Of a DNA stretch of 64,000 nt, positions 16,945 through 25,485 are shown in pieces. The stretch is from Paraglaciecola arctica BSs20135 (GTDB lineage Bacteria > Pseudomonadota > Gammaproteobacteria > Enterobacterales > Alteromonadaceae), in contig NZ_BAEO01000052.1 of NCBI RefSeq assembly GCF_000314995.1, forward strand, positions 1 to 64,000, read 5' to 3'. The notes below the pieces were generated by a model. That model was not told where the DNA came from, searched no databases, and saw only the letters and a program-made list of their open reading frames with translations. Made by a program: the position numbers and the translations under genes. Numbering within the stretch: the first letter of the stretch is position 1; every line of letters starts with the position of its first letter.

Positions 16945-17802
16945 ATGAGTAACAAACATCATTTAGAGTTGACACAAGTAGGGATGGATTTCCCCACACC
17001 TAAGGGCCCTTTTAACGCTTTGCAAGACGTTAACTTGCGTATCAATAAAGGTGAATTTATTTCATTGATCGGTCACTCTGGTTGCGGAAAATCGACGGTT
17101 TTGAATATTGTCGCTGGTTTATATAAAGCGACTAAAGGTGGGGTGATTTTAGATAACCAAGAAGTCAATGAGCCCGGGCCAGAGCGAGCCGTTGTATTTC
17201 AAAATCACTCGTTATTGCCTTGGTTAAGCGCCTATAAAAACGTTGAGTTGGCGGTTAAACAAACTCAAAACGGTCGCTCAAAAAAAGAGATGAAAGAGTG
17301 GGTAGAGCATAATCTTGAATTGGTGCATATGAGTCACGCTGCTGACAAATTACCCGCAGAAATTTCAGGTGGTATGAAACAACGGGTGGGTATAGCCAGA
17401 GCATTAGCAATGGAACCAAAAGTTTTGCTGATGGATGAACCTTTTGGGGCGCTGGATGCATTAACACGGGCCCATCTGCAGGACTCTGTTATGGAGATCC
17501 ATGCAAAGTTAGGTAATACCGTGATTATGATTACTCATGATGTGGATGAAGCTGTACTACTTTCAGATCGAATTGTGATGATGACCAACGGCCCTGCGGC
17601 GACTATTGGCGAGATTTTGCCAATAGAGTTAGCTAGACCAAGAAATCGTATCGAATTGGCCGATAACCCTCAATACAATCACTATCGTCATGAAGTGCTG
17701 AAGTTCTTATACGAAAAACAACGCAAAGTTGAATCTGTTGAAGAACACCGTAAAAAGCAATCTGAACAAAAGTCGGGAGCGACACAAATAAATGTGGCCT
17801 AG
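16945..17802 (+). CDS. nrtC: Nitrate ABC transporter ATP-binding protein (NrtC/NrtD type)
   Basis: Cytoplasmic ATPase that powers the nrtAB importer. Walker A GHSGCGKST, Q-loop VVFQNHSLLPW, signature SGGMKQR, Walker B VLLMDEPFGALDA and switch histidine in ITHDVDEA are all intact. It is a single-domain protein of 285 aa without the NrtA-like C-terminal domain of cyanobacterial NrtC, so it resembles NrtD/NasD. Start set at the ATG at 16945, with GAGG 8 bases upstream. The frame is open further upstream but has no ribosome binding site there. 50 bases after nrtB. Confidence 0.92.
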   Translation: MSNKHHLELTQVGMDFPTPKGPFNALQDVNLRINKGEFISLIGHSGCGKSTVLNIVAGLYKATKGGVILDNQEVNEPGPERAVVFQNHSLLPWLSAYKNVELAVKQTQNGRSKKEMKEWVEHNLELVHMSHAADKLPAEISGGMKQRVGIARALAMEPKVLLMDEPFGALDALTRAHLQDSVMEIHAKLGNTVIMITHDVDEAVLLSDRIVMMTNGPAATIGEILPIELARPRNRIELADNPQYNHYRHEVLKFLYEKQRKVESVEEHRKKQSEQKSGATQINVA

Positions 17803-17915
17803 CCACAAAATCATTCCCAATAACTGATAAACCAAAATTTAATAAAATTAGATACTTGTTTGCAGAATTTATTCTGTGATAAGGGGGGTCTGTGCTTAAA
17901 ACTAGAGAGAGAACC

Positions 17916-19142
17916 ATGAAAACAATCAAAACCAAAATGAACAAACATGCTATCAGTGTTGCTCTAGCAACGGCACTTATTGGTAGTGCAACTAGTCAGA
18001 TGGCATTCGCAGAAGGATTTAGTGAAGCCCTAACTTCAGGCAAGGCAAGCGTCAATCTAAACTTGCGTTATGAAAGTGTTGAACAAGATAATGCCGTAGA
18101 AGATGCTAGTGCTCTGACATTGCGTACCTTGTTAGCTTATGACACAGCTAGCTACAAAGGGTTTTCAGCCAAAATAGAAATGGAAGACACTCGTATTGTA
18201 TTAGGTCAAGGTGACTATACCGTTGGGCCAAGCGGTTATAATGTTGGTGAGTATTCGGTTATCGCAGATCCTGAACACACTGAATTAGATCAAGGTTATA
18301 TTCAGTATAAAAATGATGTTTTTAGTGCAAAGTTAGGTCGCCAAGTGATCACTATGGATGGGCATAGGTTTGTGGGTCATGTTGGTTGGCGTCAAGATAG
18401 ACAAACCTTTGATGGGTTATCTGCAAAGTATGCTCCTGTAAAGGATTTAACATTGCAATACGCCTATATCACTCAACGTAACCGTATATTTGCACAAGAC
18501 GCTGATTTAGATGCTAAGGATCATCTTATTAATGCTGCCTATAAAACTACTTATGGCACAGTGACAGGTTATGGTTATTTACTTGAAGTGGATAATGATA
18601 CCGATAATGCCTTAGATACCTTTGGTGTTAGTTTTGCTGGTAGTACAAAAGCAGCCGAAACTACAATTTTATATCGTGCCGAGTATGCTAGTCAGAGCAG
18701 TGAGTCAGCCACGACGGATTTTGATGCTGATTATTTAAACCTTGAGGCAGGAGCTGTGTTAAGTGGTATCACGGCCAAGGTGGGCTATGAAGTCTTGGGT
18801 TCTGATCATGGTTTGTTTGGGTTTTCTACACCTTTGGCCACACTCCATAAGTTTAACGGTTGGACAGATCAGTTTTTAGGCACACCTTCACAGGGCTTAG
18901 TTGATACTAGCGTCACACTAGCAGGCAAAGCATTGGGCGGCGGATGGACAGCGGTTTATCATAAATTTGATGCTGATGATGCAAATGACACAGTTGACGA
19001 TTTAGGCAGTGAACTTAACTTATCTTATGTGAAAAAATTCGCAAAGCATTATACCGCTGGTATTAAGTATGCGGCCTATTCTGCGGGTGATATTAATGTA
19101 GATACCGATAAACTTTGGGTTTGGGTAAGTGCTAAGTTTTAA
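17916..19142 (+). CDS. Outer-membrane porin of the alginate-export/OprD-like type, probably for nitrate
   Basis: Beta-barrel protein with signal peptide (MKTIKTKMNKHAISVALATALIG, cleavage after AFA near residue 34), alternating hydrophobic strands (NLNLRYESVEQ, YIQYKNDVFSAKLGRQ, LTLQYAYITQRNR) and a C-terminal strand ending in aromatic KLWVWVSAKF. It resembles alginate-export-domain porins of marine bacteria. It follows nrtC by 113 bases on the same strand and ends at a strong terminator, so it is likely part of the nitrate operon and lets nitrate cross the outer membrane. The start is the ATG at 17916. A GTG at 17892 is in frame but would push the signal peptide inward. Confidence 0.82.
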   Translation: MKTIKTKMNKHAISVALATALIGSATSQMAFAEGFSEALTSGKASVNLNLRYESVEQDNAVEDASALTLRTLLAYDTASYKGFSAKIEMEDTRIVLGQGDYTVGPSGYNVGEYSVIADPEHTELDQGYIQYKNDVFSAKLGRQVITMDGHRFVGHVGWRQDRQTFDGLSAKYAPVKDLTLQYAYITQRNRIFAQDADLDAKDHLINAAYKTTYGTVTGYGYLLEVDNDTDNALDTFGVSFAGSTKAAETTILYRAEYASQSSESATTDFDADYLNLEAGAVLSGITAKVGYEVLGSDHGLFGFSTPLATLHKFNGWTDQFLGTPSQGLVDTSVTLAGKALGGGWTAVYHKFDADDANDTVDDLGSELNLSYVKKFAKHYTAGIKYAAYSAGDINVDTDKLWVWVSAKF

Positions 19143-19159
19143 GTACATTAAATAATGAT

Positions 19160-19198
19160 AAAAAGGGCAACACTATTAAAAATGTTGCCCCCTTTTTG
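19160..19198. terminator. Bidirectional intrinsic terminator after the porin
   Basis: Stem GGGCAACA (19165-19172) with TGTTGCCC (19183-19190), flanked by A-run and T-run (CCTTTTT), so it can act for both the porin and the convergent DoxX gene. Confidence 0.85.
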
Positions 19199-19255
19199 AC
19201 TTAGGCAAATTGACCTTTGTTAAAATATTTCATTAGATTGACAAGAAACAGCGTC

Positions 19256-19672
19256 TTAGGGGGTTTTAGGCTTGCGATTATCTAAACTGAAGCAACCCGT
19301 TCCTAAACTAGAAACAACAAGCAGACCGGCCATAATTCCCATGTTTTTAAAAAAGTTTTGTGTTTCGTGAGTGCGTTGTATACCTTCAACTAAACTCCAA
19401 AAATCATGCATGTAAATACTGATAACTAAAGTCAATCCAGCTAAGATAAAGGCAGCTAACTTACCTTTGAAACCAATAATAATAGCTAGGCCAGCAACAA
19501 TTTGGATAATAATAGTAATTGGCAATAAAAATGCAGTAGCGGGTACACTATGATCTAGCATATAGCCCGTCATTGTTTGATAGTTGGTTATTTTCTGTAA
19601 TCCCGGCAGTATAAAGTAGCTGCCCATCAACAGTCGGCCTAATAACAAACAGGTATTTTCAATTATGCGCAT
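19256..19672 (-). CDS. DoxX-family membrane protein
   Basis: Small inner-membrane protein (138 aa) with four hydrophobic helices typical of DoxX: LLGRLLMGSYFILPGLQKI at the N-terminus, ATAFLLPITIIIQIVAGLAIIIGF, LAAFILAGLTLVISIY and MGIMAGLLVVSSLG. Members are linked to thiosulfate oxidation or oxidative stress, but the role here is unknown. GAGG precedes the ATG. Divergent from the VOC protein gene with about 85 bases between the starts. Confidence 0.85.
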   Translation of the reverse strand: MRIIENTCLLLGRLLMGSYFILPGLQKITNYQTMTGYMLDHSVPATAFLLPITIIIQIVAGLAIIIGFKGKLAAFILAGLTLVISIYMHDFWSLVEGIQRTHETQNFFKNMGIMAGLLVVSSLGTGCFSLDNRKPKTP

Positions 19673-19757
19673 TGGTTATCCTCAAATTTAAGTCATTTTA
19701 GTAAAAAATTACATCTATATATTGTTAACATCATGCTTTAAACAAGAGAAAAATACT

Positions 19758-20111
19758 ATGAGCCAACATCACAAAATTAACTATATTGAGATCCCAGTTA
19801 AAGCCTTGGCTTCGAGCAAAGCTTTTTTTAAAAAAGTATTTGGTTGGGAATTTGTCGACTACGGTGACGATTATGCCGCAATCACTGGGGCTGGAATTGA
19901 CGGTGGGCTGTACGTTTCTCAGAACAGCGTGTCAGTGGATAAAGGCAGTGTACTAGTAGTGTTGTACAGTGATGATTTAGTTAAAAGCCAAGCTGCCATT
20001 GAGTCGGCAGGTGGCACAATAAAAATTCCCACTTTTGAATTCCCCGGTGGCCATAGGTTTCATTTTTGTGACGGAAACGAAAACGAATATGCAATCTGGA
20101 GTGATAAGTAG
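19758..20111 (+). CDS. VOC (glyoxalase/bleomycin-resistance fold) family protein
   Basis: 117-residue single-domain VOC protein: the N-terminal strand INYIEIPVKALASSKAFFKKVFGWEF and the C-terminal segment FPGGHRFHFCDGNENEYAIWS are typical of the YdcJ/PhnB-like subgroup. Substrate unknown. Several residues of the classic metal set are present (Glu in the first strand, His and Glu near the end). The start is taken at the ATG at 19758, with AAGAGAA before it. An earlier in-frame start at 19722 lacks such a site. Confidence 0.85.
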   Translation: MSQHHKINYIEIPVKALASSKAFFKKVFGWEFVDYGDDYAAITGAGIDGGLYVSQNSVSVDKGSVLVVLYSDDLVKSQAAIESAGGTIKIPTFEFPGGHRFHFCDGNENEYAIWSDK

Positions 20112-20160
20112 CCGCAAGGTACTTATCACCTAATTAAAGCAAACACGAGACAGCTAAGTC

Positions 20161-20622
20161 TTAGCCAGAAAAACCACTATCTTCTGGCATGTTTTTACCT
20201 TCAGCAGCTTGTCGAGCAAGCTGATCGCAAGCTTCATTTTCAGGGTGTCCAGAGTGGCCTTTAACCCAGAACCAACTGACCTTATGTTTCGCGACTTGTT
20301 CATCTAAACGTTTCCATAAATCGACATTTTTTACTGGTTTTTTATCTGCAGTACGCCAGCCATTTTTACGCCAATTTTTAATCCATTGATTGATCCCATT
20401 TTTAACGTACTGGCTATCTGTGGTTAAATTTACAGAACATTCTTCATTTAAAGTTGCGAGTGCCTCGATAGTGGCCAACAACTCCATTCTATTGTTAGTG
20501 GTATGTTTAAACCCTTGGCTTAGTTCTTTGCGATGTTTATCAAAAATCATCACAGCACCATAACCACCTGGACCAGGGTTGCCAAGGCAAGAACCATCGG
20601 TATAAATTTCTACTTGTTTCAT
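20161..20622 (-). CDS. rnhA: Ribonuclease HI
   Basis: Degrades RNA in RNA-DNA hybrids. The catalytic carboxylates are visible: Asp in [19 protein letters not shown], Glu in NNRMELLA, Asp in [12 protein letters not shown] and the last Asp in [10 protein letters not shown]. The basic handle [20 protein letters not shown] is present, as in E. coli. 153 aa, standard length. Divergent from dnaQ, a neighbour arrangement conserved in gammaproteobacteria. Confidence 0.96.
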   Translation of the reverse strand: MKQVEIYTDGSCLGNPGPGGYGAVMIFDKHRKELSQGFKHTTNNRMELLATIEALATLNEECSVNLTTDSQYVKNGINQWIKNWRKNGWRTADKKPVKNVDLWKRLDEQVAKHKVSWFWVKGHSGHPENEACDQLARQAAEGKNMPEDSGFSG

Positions 20623-20735
20623 ATGAACCTAATTTAGTGGATAAATGTCAGGAATTTTTAATTTAGCGCAGTATAATGACCAAGATTGTTAATGCCACAA
20701 AATTCTAAAAAGTAAGTTATAAAAAATAGCTTATA

Positions 20736-20765
20736 TAAAGAGTGTGAAATGAAGAGTGTGAAATG
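20736..20765 (+). repeat. 14-bp tandem duplication over the dnaQ start
   Basis: AAGAGTGTGAAATG occurs twice in a row, ending at the ATGs at 20749 and 20763. Only the second ATG is in frame with dnaQ. The first would give a six-residue-scale out-of-frame read. No strong Shine-Dalgarno other than the GAGTG within the repeat. Confidence 0.7.
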
Positions 20766-21470
20766 CGCCAAATTATATTAGATACCGAAACCACTGGATT
20801 AGATCCTAAACAGGGACACCGCATCATTGAGATAGGGTGTGTGGAAATGATCAACCGTCGACTTACGGGGAATACCTTCCATGTTTACATTAATCCACAG
20901 CGCCTAGTCGAACAAGAAGCGATAGGAGTTCATGGTATCACCAATGAATATTTGGCAGACAAGCCAGTATTTAGCACTATCGCTAAAGAATTCATTGATT
21001 TTATTTATGGTGCTCAGTTGGTGATCCACAACGCACCATTTGATATCGGTTTTATGGATCATGAGTTTAATAGGTTGTCAGGTTTGGCGGTTAAAGAGTC
21101 TGCCAAGATGTGTACTGTGCTCGACACTTTAGATTTGGCAAGACAGATCCACCCCGGACAAAAGAATAACCTTGATGCTTTGTGCAGGCGTTATGGCATT
21201 GATAACTCCCATCGAGAGAAACACGGCGCGTTGTTAGATGCCGAGATATTGGCCGATGTGTATCTAATGATGACAGGTGGCCAAACTGACCTGAATTTAA
21301 GTGGTAAGGCTAGCAGCGAAGGTGGCGTGCAAATAGAAGCTATCCGCCGACTGTCTACAGACAGAAAACCGTTAAAGGTTGTTATGGCAACGGCCGATGA
21401 GTTAGAACAGCATGAAAGTCGCTTAGATATAGTGGCTGAAAAAGGTGGCGCCTGTATATGGCGTGAATAG
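20763..21470 (+). CDS. dnaQ: DNA polymerase III epsilon subunit (proofreading exonuclease)
   Basis: 3'-5' exonuclease of the replicative polymerase, DEDDh type. Exo I IILDTETTGLDP, Exo II VIHNAPFDIGFMDHEF and Exo III HGALLDAEILADVY with the catalytic histidine are all present. The first ~185 residues are the nuclease and the rest is the tail that binds the alpha subunit. 235 aa, usual length. Upstream, a 14-bp tandem duplication places two ATGs in different frames. Divergent from rnhA. Confidence 0.95.
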   Translation: MRQIILDTETTGLDPKQGHRIIEIGCVEMINRRLTGNTFHVYINPQRLVEQEAIGVHGITNEYLADKPVFSTIAKEFIDFIYGAQLVIHNAPFDIGFMDHEFNRLSGLAVKESAKMCTVLDTLDLARQIHPGQKNNLDALCRRYGIDNSHREKHGALLDAEILADVYLMMTGGQTDLNLSGKASSEGGVQIEAIRRLSTDRKPLKVVMATADELEQHESRLDIVAEKGGACIWRE

Positions 21471-21505
21471 TGACAAATAGTGATAAAATAGTGAGTTGAG
21501 TAAAC

Positions 21506-23005
21506 ATGTCAAAACAGGTCGTATCAGCTCTTATTTTATGGCTGTTTGCATACATAAGCTTGTCAGTACAAGCAATTCCCCAAAGTACGCAAGACAGCGC
21601 ACCGTCTTCAAATGACCAAGATATCAGTGAAGGTGAAGGCTCGCCCCTTACACAATTAGGGACTGAATATCAAAATGGTATCGAGTTACTGCAAAATCGA
21701 TTTAGAATCGATTACGAAGTAGACGAGATAACTATGATTTTTTTCCGTAAATTCGGTTCTGCTCCGATAGTTTTAGTGCGCCCTGATGGTACTAAAATAT
21801 TTCAATCCAGCGCCGATGGTGAAAACGTTTTTTGGTTTGATAGCGCCACATACGACATGATCAGTATTAAAAATCCAAAGCCAGGGCCTTGGCAAGCAGT
21901 AGGGCAGATTACACCTGAAAGCCGAGTTATGGTGATAAGTGATTTAGCATTACATGCTGACCCTTTACCCAAAATTATATTTTCTGGTGAAATCCTTAAA
22001 CAAACTGCCTACCTAACCAATAATGGTATTCCGATTGATTACACTGCATTCAGGGATGTAGTTGAATTGGCCATCTCATTGTCTAGTACCAACAATCCTA
22101 ATTTTAATAACTTTGGTGCTAACACCGAAATTGTGGCGTTTTTTGAAGACAACGGCAAAGGTATGGACGAGAGGCCCTTAGATGGAATATTTACTGGGCA
22201 ATTTAACCTTGCTATAGCCGATGGCGAATGGATCCCTACCTTTACAGTCTCAACGCCTATGTTTACCCGTGAGCAAGTTGACCCAAATATAATGCTTTTG
22301 GCTAATCCCATTAAAGTGGACATCGATCTTGATGGGGGAGGTGATGGTTACCACAAACTCACAATCGATGCGCAGCGTGAATATGTGGATATGTCCACAT
22401 TATTGATTGATGGAAAAGTACGTTTTCCAAATGGCGATATTCAAAATTTCTCTATTACAGAGATGTCAGCAGATGTCCGCGAATACTTAATTGTTAATTA
22501 CGAATATGGTGTATATCGCGTTAAATTAACTGCTTATGGAAACACTATTGAAGGTAGAGAGTTTATTTTGGACGTGCCGGAGTTCAGTTTTCTAACTGAA
22601 GAACCTGAACCTGTTGTTGTGCCTGCAGATATTGGGGGCGATGCAACTCTAATAGATAATACAACTGAAAAAAGTGCAATGCCTGTGCAAACAATACCCA
22701 TGGCAGAAGAAAAAATGTCAACCTCAACCTTAGTTTCATTAATTGTGGGTATTAACCTGTTTATCTTGCTAGTAGGAGGTGCCGCGATTTGGTGGCTAAC
22801 CTTGGACAAAAAGCCTGACTTTAAATTAAAGAAAAAAACTAAAACGCCAATTGCTGCAAAAGGTACTGAAAAAGATATCGAAAAAGTTGGATTTTTTGCA
22901 AAAATCTTTAAACGTAAATCTAAAGAACTGGCCACGGATAAGAAACCTAAGAAAGAATCTGACTCTGACTCTGAATTTATGGACTTGACCATCCCTAAGG
23001 AATGA
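21506..23005 (+). CDS. TIGR03503-like membrane-anchored protein of unknown function
   Basis: 499-residue exported protein: N-terminal signal (MSKQVVSALILWLFAYISLSVQA), a long extracytoplasmic part with Ig-like or von-Willebrand-like strands (FGSAPIVLVRPDGTKIFQSS, FDSATYDMISIKNPKPGPW), one transmembrane helix near residues 410-432 (TLVSLIVGINLFILLVGGAAIWWL) and a short lysine-rich cytoplasmic tail ending with acidic SDSDSEF. This organisation matches the uncharacterised TIGR03503 family of Alteromonadales and Vibrionales as I recall it. It follows dnaQ by 35 bases on the same strand. Role unknown. Confidence 0.72.
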   Translation: MSKQVVSALILWLFAYISLSVQAIPQSTQDSAPSSNDQDISEGEGSPLTQLGTEYQNGIELLQNRFRIDYEVDEITMIFFRKFGSAPIVLVRPDGTKIFQSSADGENVFWFDSATYDMISIKNPKPGPWQAVGQITPESRVMVISDLALHADPLPKIIFSGEILKQTAYLTNNGIPIDYTAFRDVVELAISLSSTNNPNFNNFGANTEIVAFFEDNGKGMDERPLDGIFTGQFNLAIADGEWIPTFTVSTPMFTREQVDPNIMLLANPIKVDIDLDGGGDGYHKLTIDAQREYVDMSTLLIDGKVRFPNGDIQNFSITEMSADVREYLIVNYEYGVYRVKLTAYGNTIEGREFILDVPEFSFLTEEPEPVVVPADIGGDATLIDNTTEKSAMPVQTIPMAEEKMSTSTLVSLIVGINLFILLVGGAAIWWLTLDKKPDFKLKKKTKTPIAAKGTEKDIEKVGFFAKIFKRKSKELATDKKPKKESDSDSEFMDLTIPKE

Positions 23006-23084
23006 ATTTTTGCTTGCATATTCAACAAATTGTTCAATACTGCAGCAATCGATACTTTTAACTGAATTTCGTGTTAAAAAGCTA

Positions 23085-23113
23085 TTGACTAGTATGTGGT
23101 GAACCCGTATTAT
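23085..23113 (+). promoter_or_regulatory. Strong sigma-70 promoter of the tRNA-Asp cluster
   Basis: TTGACT (23085-23090) and TATTAT (23108-23113) with a 17-bp spacer, followed by a GC-rich discriminator CTGCGCCGCGG. This is the usual form of growth-rate/ppGpp-controlled stable-RNA promoters. Confidence 0.82.
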
Positions 23114-23180
23114 CTGCGCCGCGGTTGAGGAGGGATATCCTTTATTCCTTATCTAACTGCTTGATAATATTAAAGATTGT

Positions 23181-23257
23181 GGAGTGGTAGTTCAGTTGGT
23201 TAGAATACCGGCCTGTCACGCCGGGGGTCGCGAGTTCGAGTCTCGTCCACTCCGCCA
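23181..23257 (+). tRNA. tRNA-Asp (GTC), copy 1
   Basis: 77-nt cloverleaf close to E. coli tRNA-Asp: acceptor GGAGTGG pairs with CCACTCC, D arm with GTTCAGTTGGTTAGAA, anticodon GTC at 23215-23217 in CCTGTCACG, T loop GTTCGAGTC and encoded CCA end. First of three identical genes. Confidence 0.97.
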
Positions 23258-23353
23258 ACTTTGATTTTGTCTAATTTACTGAATGTTTAGTGTGTCGTAA
23301 ATCCTTCAAGATTTATTTCACTTAAATTGAAAGTAAATGTTTTGATTACGGCT

Positions 23354-23430
23354 GGAGTGGTAGTTCAGTTGGTTAGAATACCGGCCTGTCACGCCGGGGG
23401 TCGCGAGTTCGAGTCTCGTCCACTCCGCCA
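23354..23430 (+). tRNA. tRNA-Asp (GTC), copy 2
   Basis: Identical in all 77 bases to the copy at 23181, including the CCA end. Separated from copy 1 by a 96-bp spacer without a promoter of comparable quality, so it is probably processed from one precursor. Confidence 0.97.
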
Positions 23431-23458
23431 ACATCAAAACAAAATACAATTTATATGC

Positions 23459-23535
23459 GGAGTGGTAGTTCAGTTGGTTAGAATACCGGCCTGTCACGCC
23501 GGGGGTCGCGAGTTCGAGTCTCGTCCACTCCGCCA
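23459..23535 (+). tRNA. tRNA-Asp (GTC), copy 3
   Basis: Identical to copies 1 and 2, following copy 2 after a 28-bp spacer. I see no clear terminator after it. Confidence 0.97.
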
Positions 23536-23691
23536 TTAAATTGTTAGTTAGTCTCTTCTTAGGTAAATTCTCTTTTAAATTCTATTAACACTACGTTATC
23601 TGCTTATGGTTTGATAAGCTTGTGTTATAGCTATGTTCCTTATTTATATGATGCCTATACCCATGTCGCCATCCTCTGAGATTTAATTCCT

Positions 23692-24753
23692 ATGTTTTTG
23701 TTGTTCCTTTATATTTTTATTGCCTTAGGTTTTTCGTTTATTTGTTCTATAGCAGAAGCGGTAATCCTCAGCATTTCCTCGGCGTATATTTCTGTGTTGG
23801 TGAAAAGTGGTCATCCTTCTGGGGCGTTATTGAAAAAACAAGTCAGTGATATTAACCGCCCCCTTGCCGCTATTTTAAGCTTAAATACCATTGCCCATAC
23901 TATGGGAGCTGCCGGTGCTGGGGCTCAGGCCGCTGTGGTCTTTGGTGATGCCTATCTAGGTATTGCTTCAGCTGTGTTAACTTTATTGATTTTGGTTTTC
24001 TCAGAAATTATTCCTAAAACCCTTGGGGCAACCTATTGGCGTAAGCTCGCTCCAGCGACAGCCTATTTTTTAAAATATTTAATCATTATATTGTGGCCCT
24101 TAGTTCAAATGGCGCAAAAGATGACATCTAGAATGCATGACGAATCGCCCCTTATTGGTTTAAATAGAGATGAACTATCCGCGATGACTGCATTGTCTTT
24201 TGAGGAAGGCCAAATTGCCGCTCGCGAGGCAACTGTGATGCAGAACTTACTCAGTTTAAAACATCTTAAAGTACGTCAAGCTATGACCCACAGAACAGTG
24301 GTGTTTTCGTTACCTGATACCATGACAGTTGCGGAATTTCTCGATAAACACGCTGAAGTGTCATTTTCACGGATCCCTATCTATGAAGATGGCGATCCAG
24401 AAAAAATTAGCGGCTATGTATTAAAGTCAGATTTATTGTTGGCCTATGCTCGTGGCAATACTGCCAGAGCGCTGAAGACTTACCAAAAGGATATGGTGAC
24501 CATTTTAAGTAGTATGTCGTTAGCCAAGGCATTTGCCCCTTTGCATTCACAACGAGGAAACATGTTACTAATTGTAGATGAATATGGTGGATTAGAGGGA
24601 GTGTTAACCGTTGAGGATCTAGTTGAGAGTTTATTTGGTATTGATATCATTGATGAAAGTGACCAAGTAGTCAGCATGCGAAAACTAGCACGAATAATGG
24701 CTAAAAGACGGGAAAAGAAACGTTTACGCAAGTATGAAAAACCAAACCGTTAA
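23692..24753 (+). CDS. CNNM-domain and CBS-pair membrane protein (CorC/YtfL family, short form)
   Basis: Predicted membrane transport or ion-homeostasis protein. Residues ~1-165 hold the CNNM (DUF21) domain with four hydrophobic segments, including LGFSFICSIAEAVILSIS and VFSEIIPKTLGA, its hallmark. Residues ~190-325 hold two CBS motifs (VRQAMTHRTVVFSLPDTMTV, then MLLIVDEYGGLEGVLTVEDLVE), which usually bind adenine nucleotides. The CorC/HlyC C-terminal domain is missing, so at 353 aa it is the short form. It lies 27 bases before lolD and may share a transcript, though a functional link is not evident. Confidence 0.85.
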   Translation: MFLLFLYIFIALGFSFICSIAEAVILSISSAYISVLVKSGHPSGALLKKQVSDINRPLAAILSLNTIAHTMGAAGAGAQAAVVFGDAYLGIASAVLTLLILVFSEIIPKTLGATYWRKLAPATAYFLKYLIIILWPLVQMAQKMTSRMHDESPLIGLNRDELSAMTALSFEEGQIAAREATVMQNLLSLKHLKVRQAMTHRTVVFSLPDTMTVAEFLDKHAEVSFSRIPIYEDGDPEKISGYVLKSDLLLAYARGNTARALKTYQKDMVTILSSMSLAKAFAPLHSQRGNMLLIVDEYGGLEGVLTVEDLVESLFGIDIIDESDQVVSMRKLARIMAKRREKKRLRKYEKPNR

Positions 24754-24780
24754 CATGCATATTAGGGAAATGAGCGGATT

Positions 24781-25485
24781 ATGAGTGAGTTACTTAGATG
24801 TACCAATCTAACTAAAGAATACAGTGATGGAGAAAATACAGTTAAGGTGCTCAAAAGCGTCAATTTTTCTATTAATAAGGCTGAACAAGTTGCTATTGTG
24901 GGGAGTTCAGGCTCTGGGAAAAGTACCTTATTACATTTATTAGGGGCTTTAGATAAACCTACATCAGGGCAAGTATCCTTTGAACAACAAGATATATTTG
25001 CATTTAACAGTAACCAACAAGCAAAATTTCGCAATCAATCCCTTGGGTTTGTTTATCAATTTCATCATTTATTGCCAGAATTTAGTGCTTTAGAAAATGT
25101 AGCTATGCCGTTATTGATTGCAAAAAAGCCAGTCAAACAAGCTAATGAGATGGCCATGGCCATGTTAGATAAGGTTGGTTTGTCCCATAGATCCCATCAT
25201 AAACCTGCTGAATTATCTGGTGGTGAGCGACAACGTGTAGCTATTGCCAGAGCCTTGGTAACTCAACCCAAATTAATATTAGCAGACGAACCTACAGGCA
25301 ACTTAGATCAAAAAACTGGTGAAAGTATTTATCAGTTACTCAGTGATCTACGTGAACAAATGCATACCAGTTTTGTGGTTGTAACCCATGATACTCAATT
25401 GGCAAAAAGATTAGATCGCTCTTTGAATTTAGTCGACGGCTGTTTAACTGATGCAACACCTCAATCTTTGGCGAGTACAATATAG
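24781..25485 (+). CDS. lolD: LolD, lipoprotein-releasing ABC transporter ATPase
   Basis: ATPase of the Lol system that extracts lipoproteins from the inner membrane and passes them to LolA. Walker [11 protein letters not shown]-loop [12 protein letters not shown], signature LSGGERQR, Walker [13 protein letters not shown] and VVTHDTQLA are intact. The [21 protein letters not shown] segment is characteristic of LolD. 234 aa, normal. The last base of its stop codon is the first base of the GTG start of lolE. Confidence 0.92.
   Translation: MSELLRCTNLTKEYSDGENTVKVLKSVNFSINKAEQVAIVGSSGSGKSTLLHLLGALDKPTSGQVSFEQQDIFAFNSNQQAKFRNQSLGFVYQFHHLLPEFSALENVAMPLLIAKKPVKQANEMAMAMLDKVGLSHRSHHKPAELSGGERQRVAIARALVTQPKLILADEPTGNLDQKTGESIYQLLSDLREQMHTSFVVVTHDTQLAKRLDRSLNLVDGCLTDATPQSLASTI

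Noticed and set aside
23318-23539. Two ~70-residue frames on either strand over the tRNA genes, with internal duplicates
   Set aside because: They are translations of the repeated tRNA-Asp sequences, not proteins. The internal repetition is the tRNA repetition.
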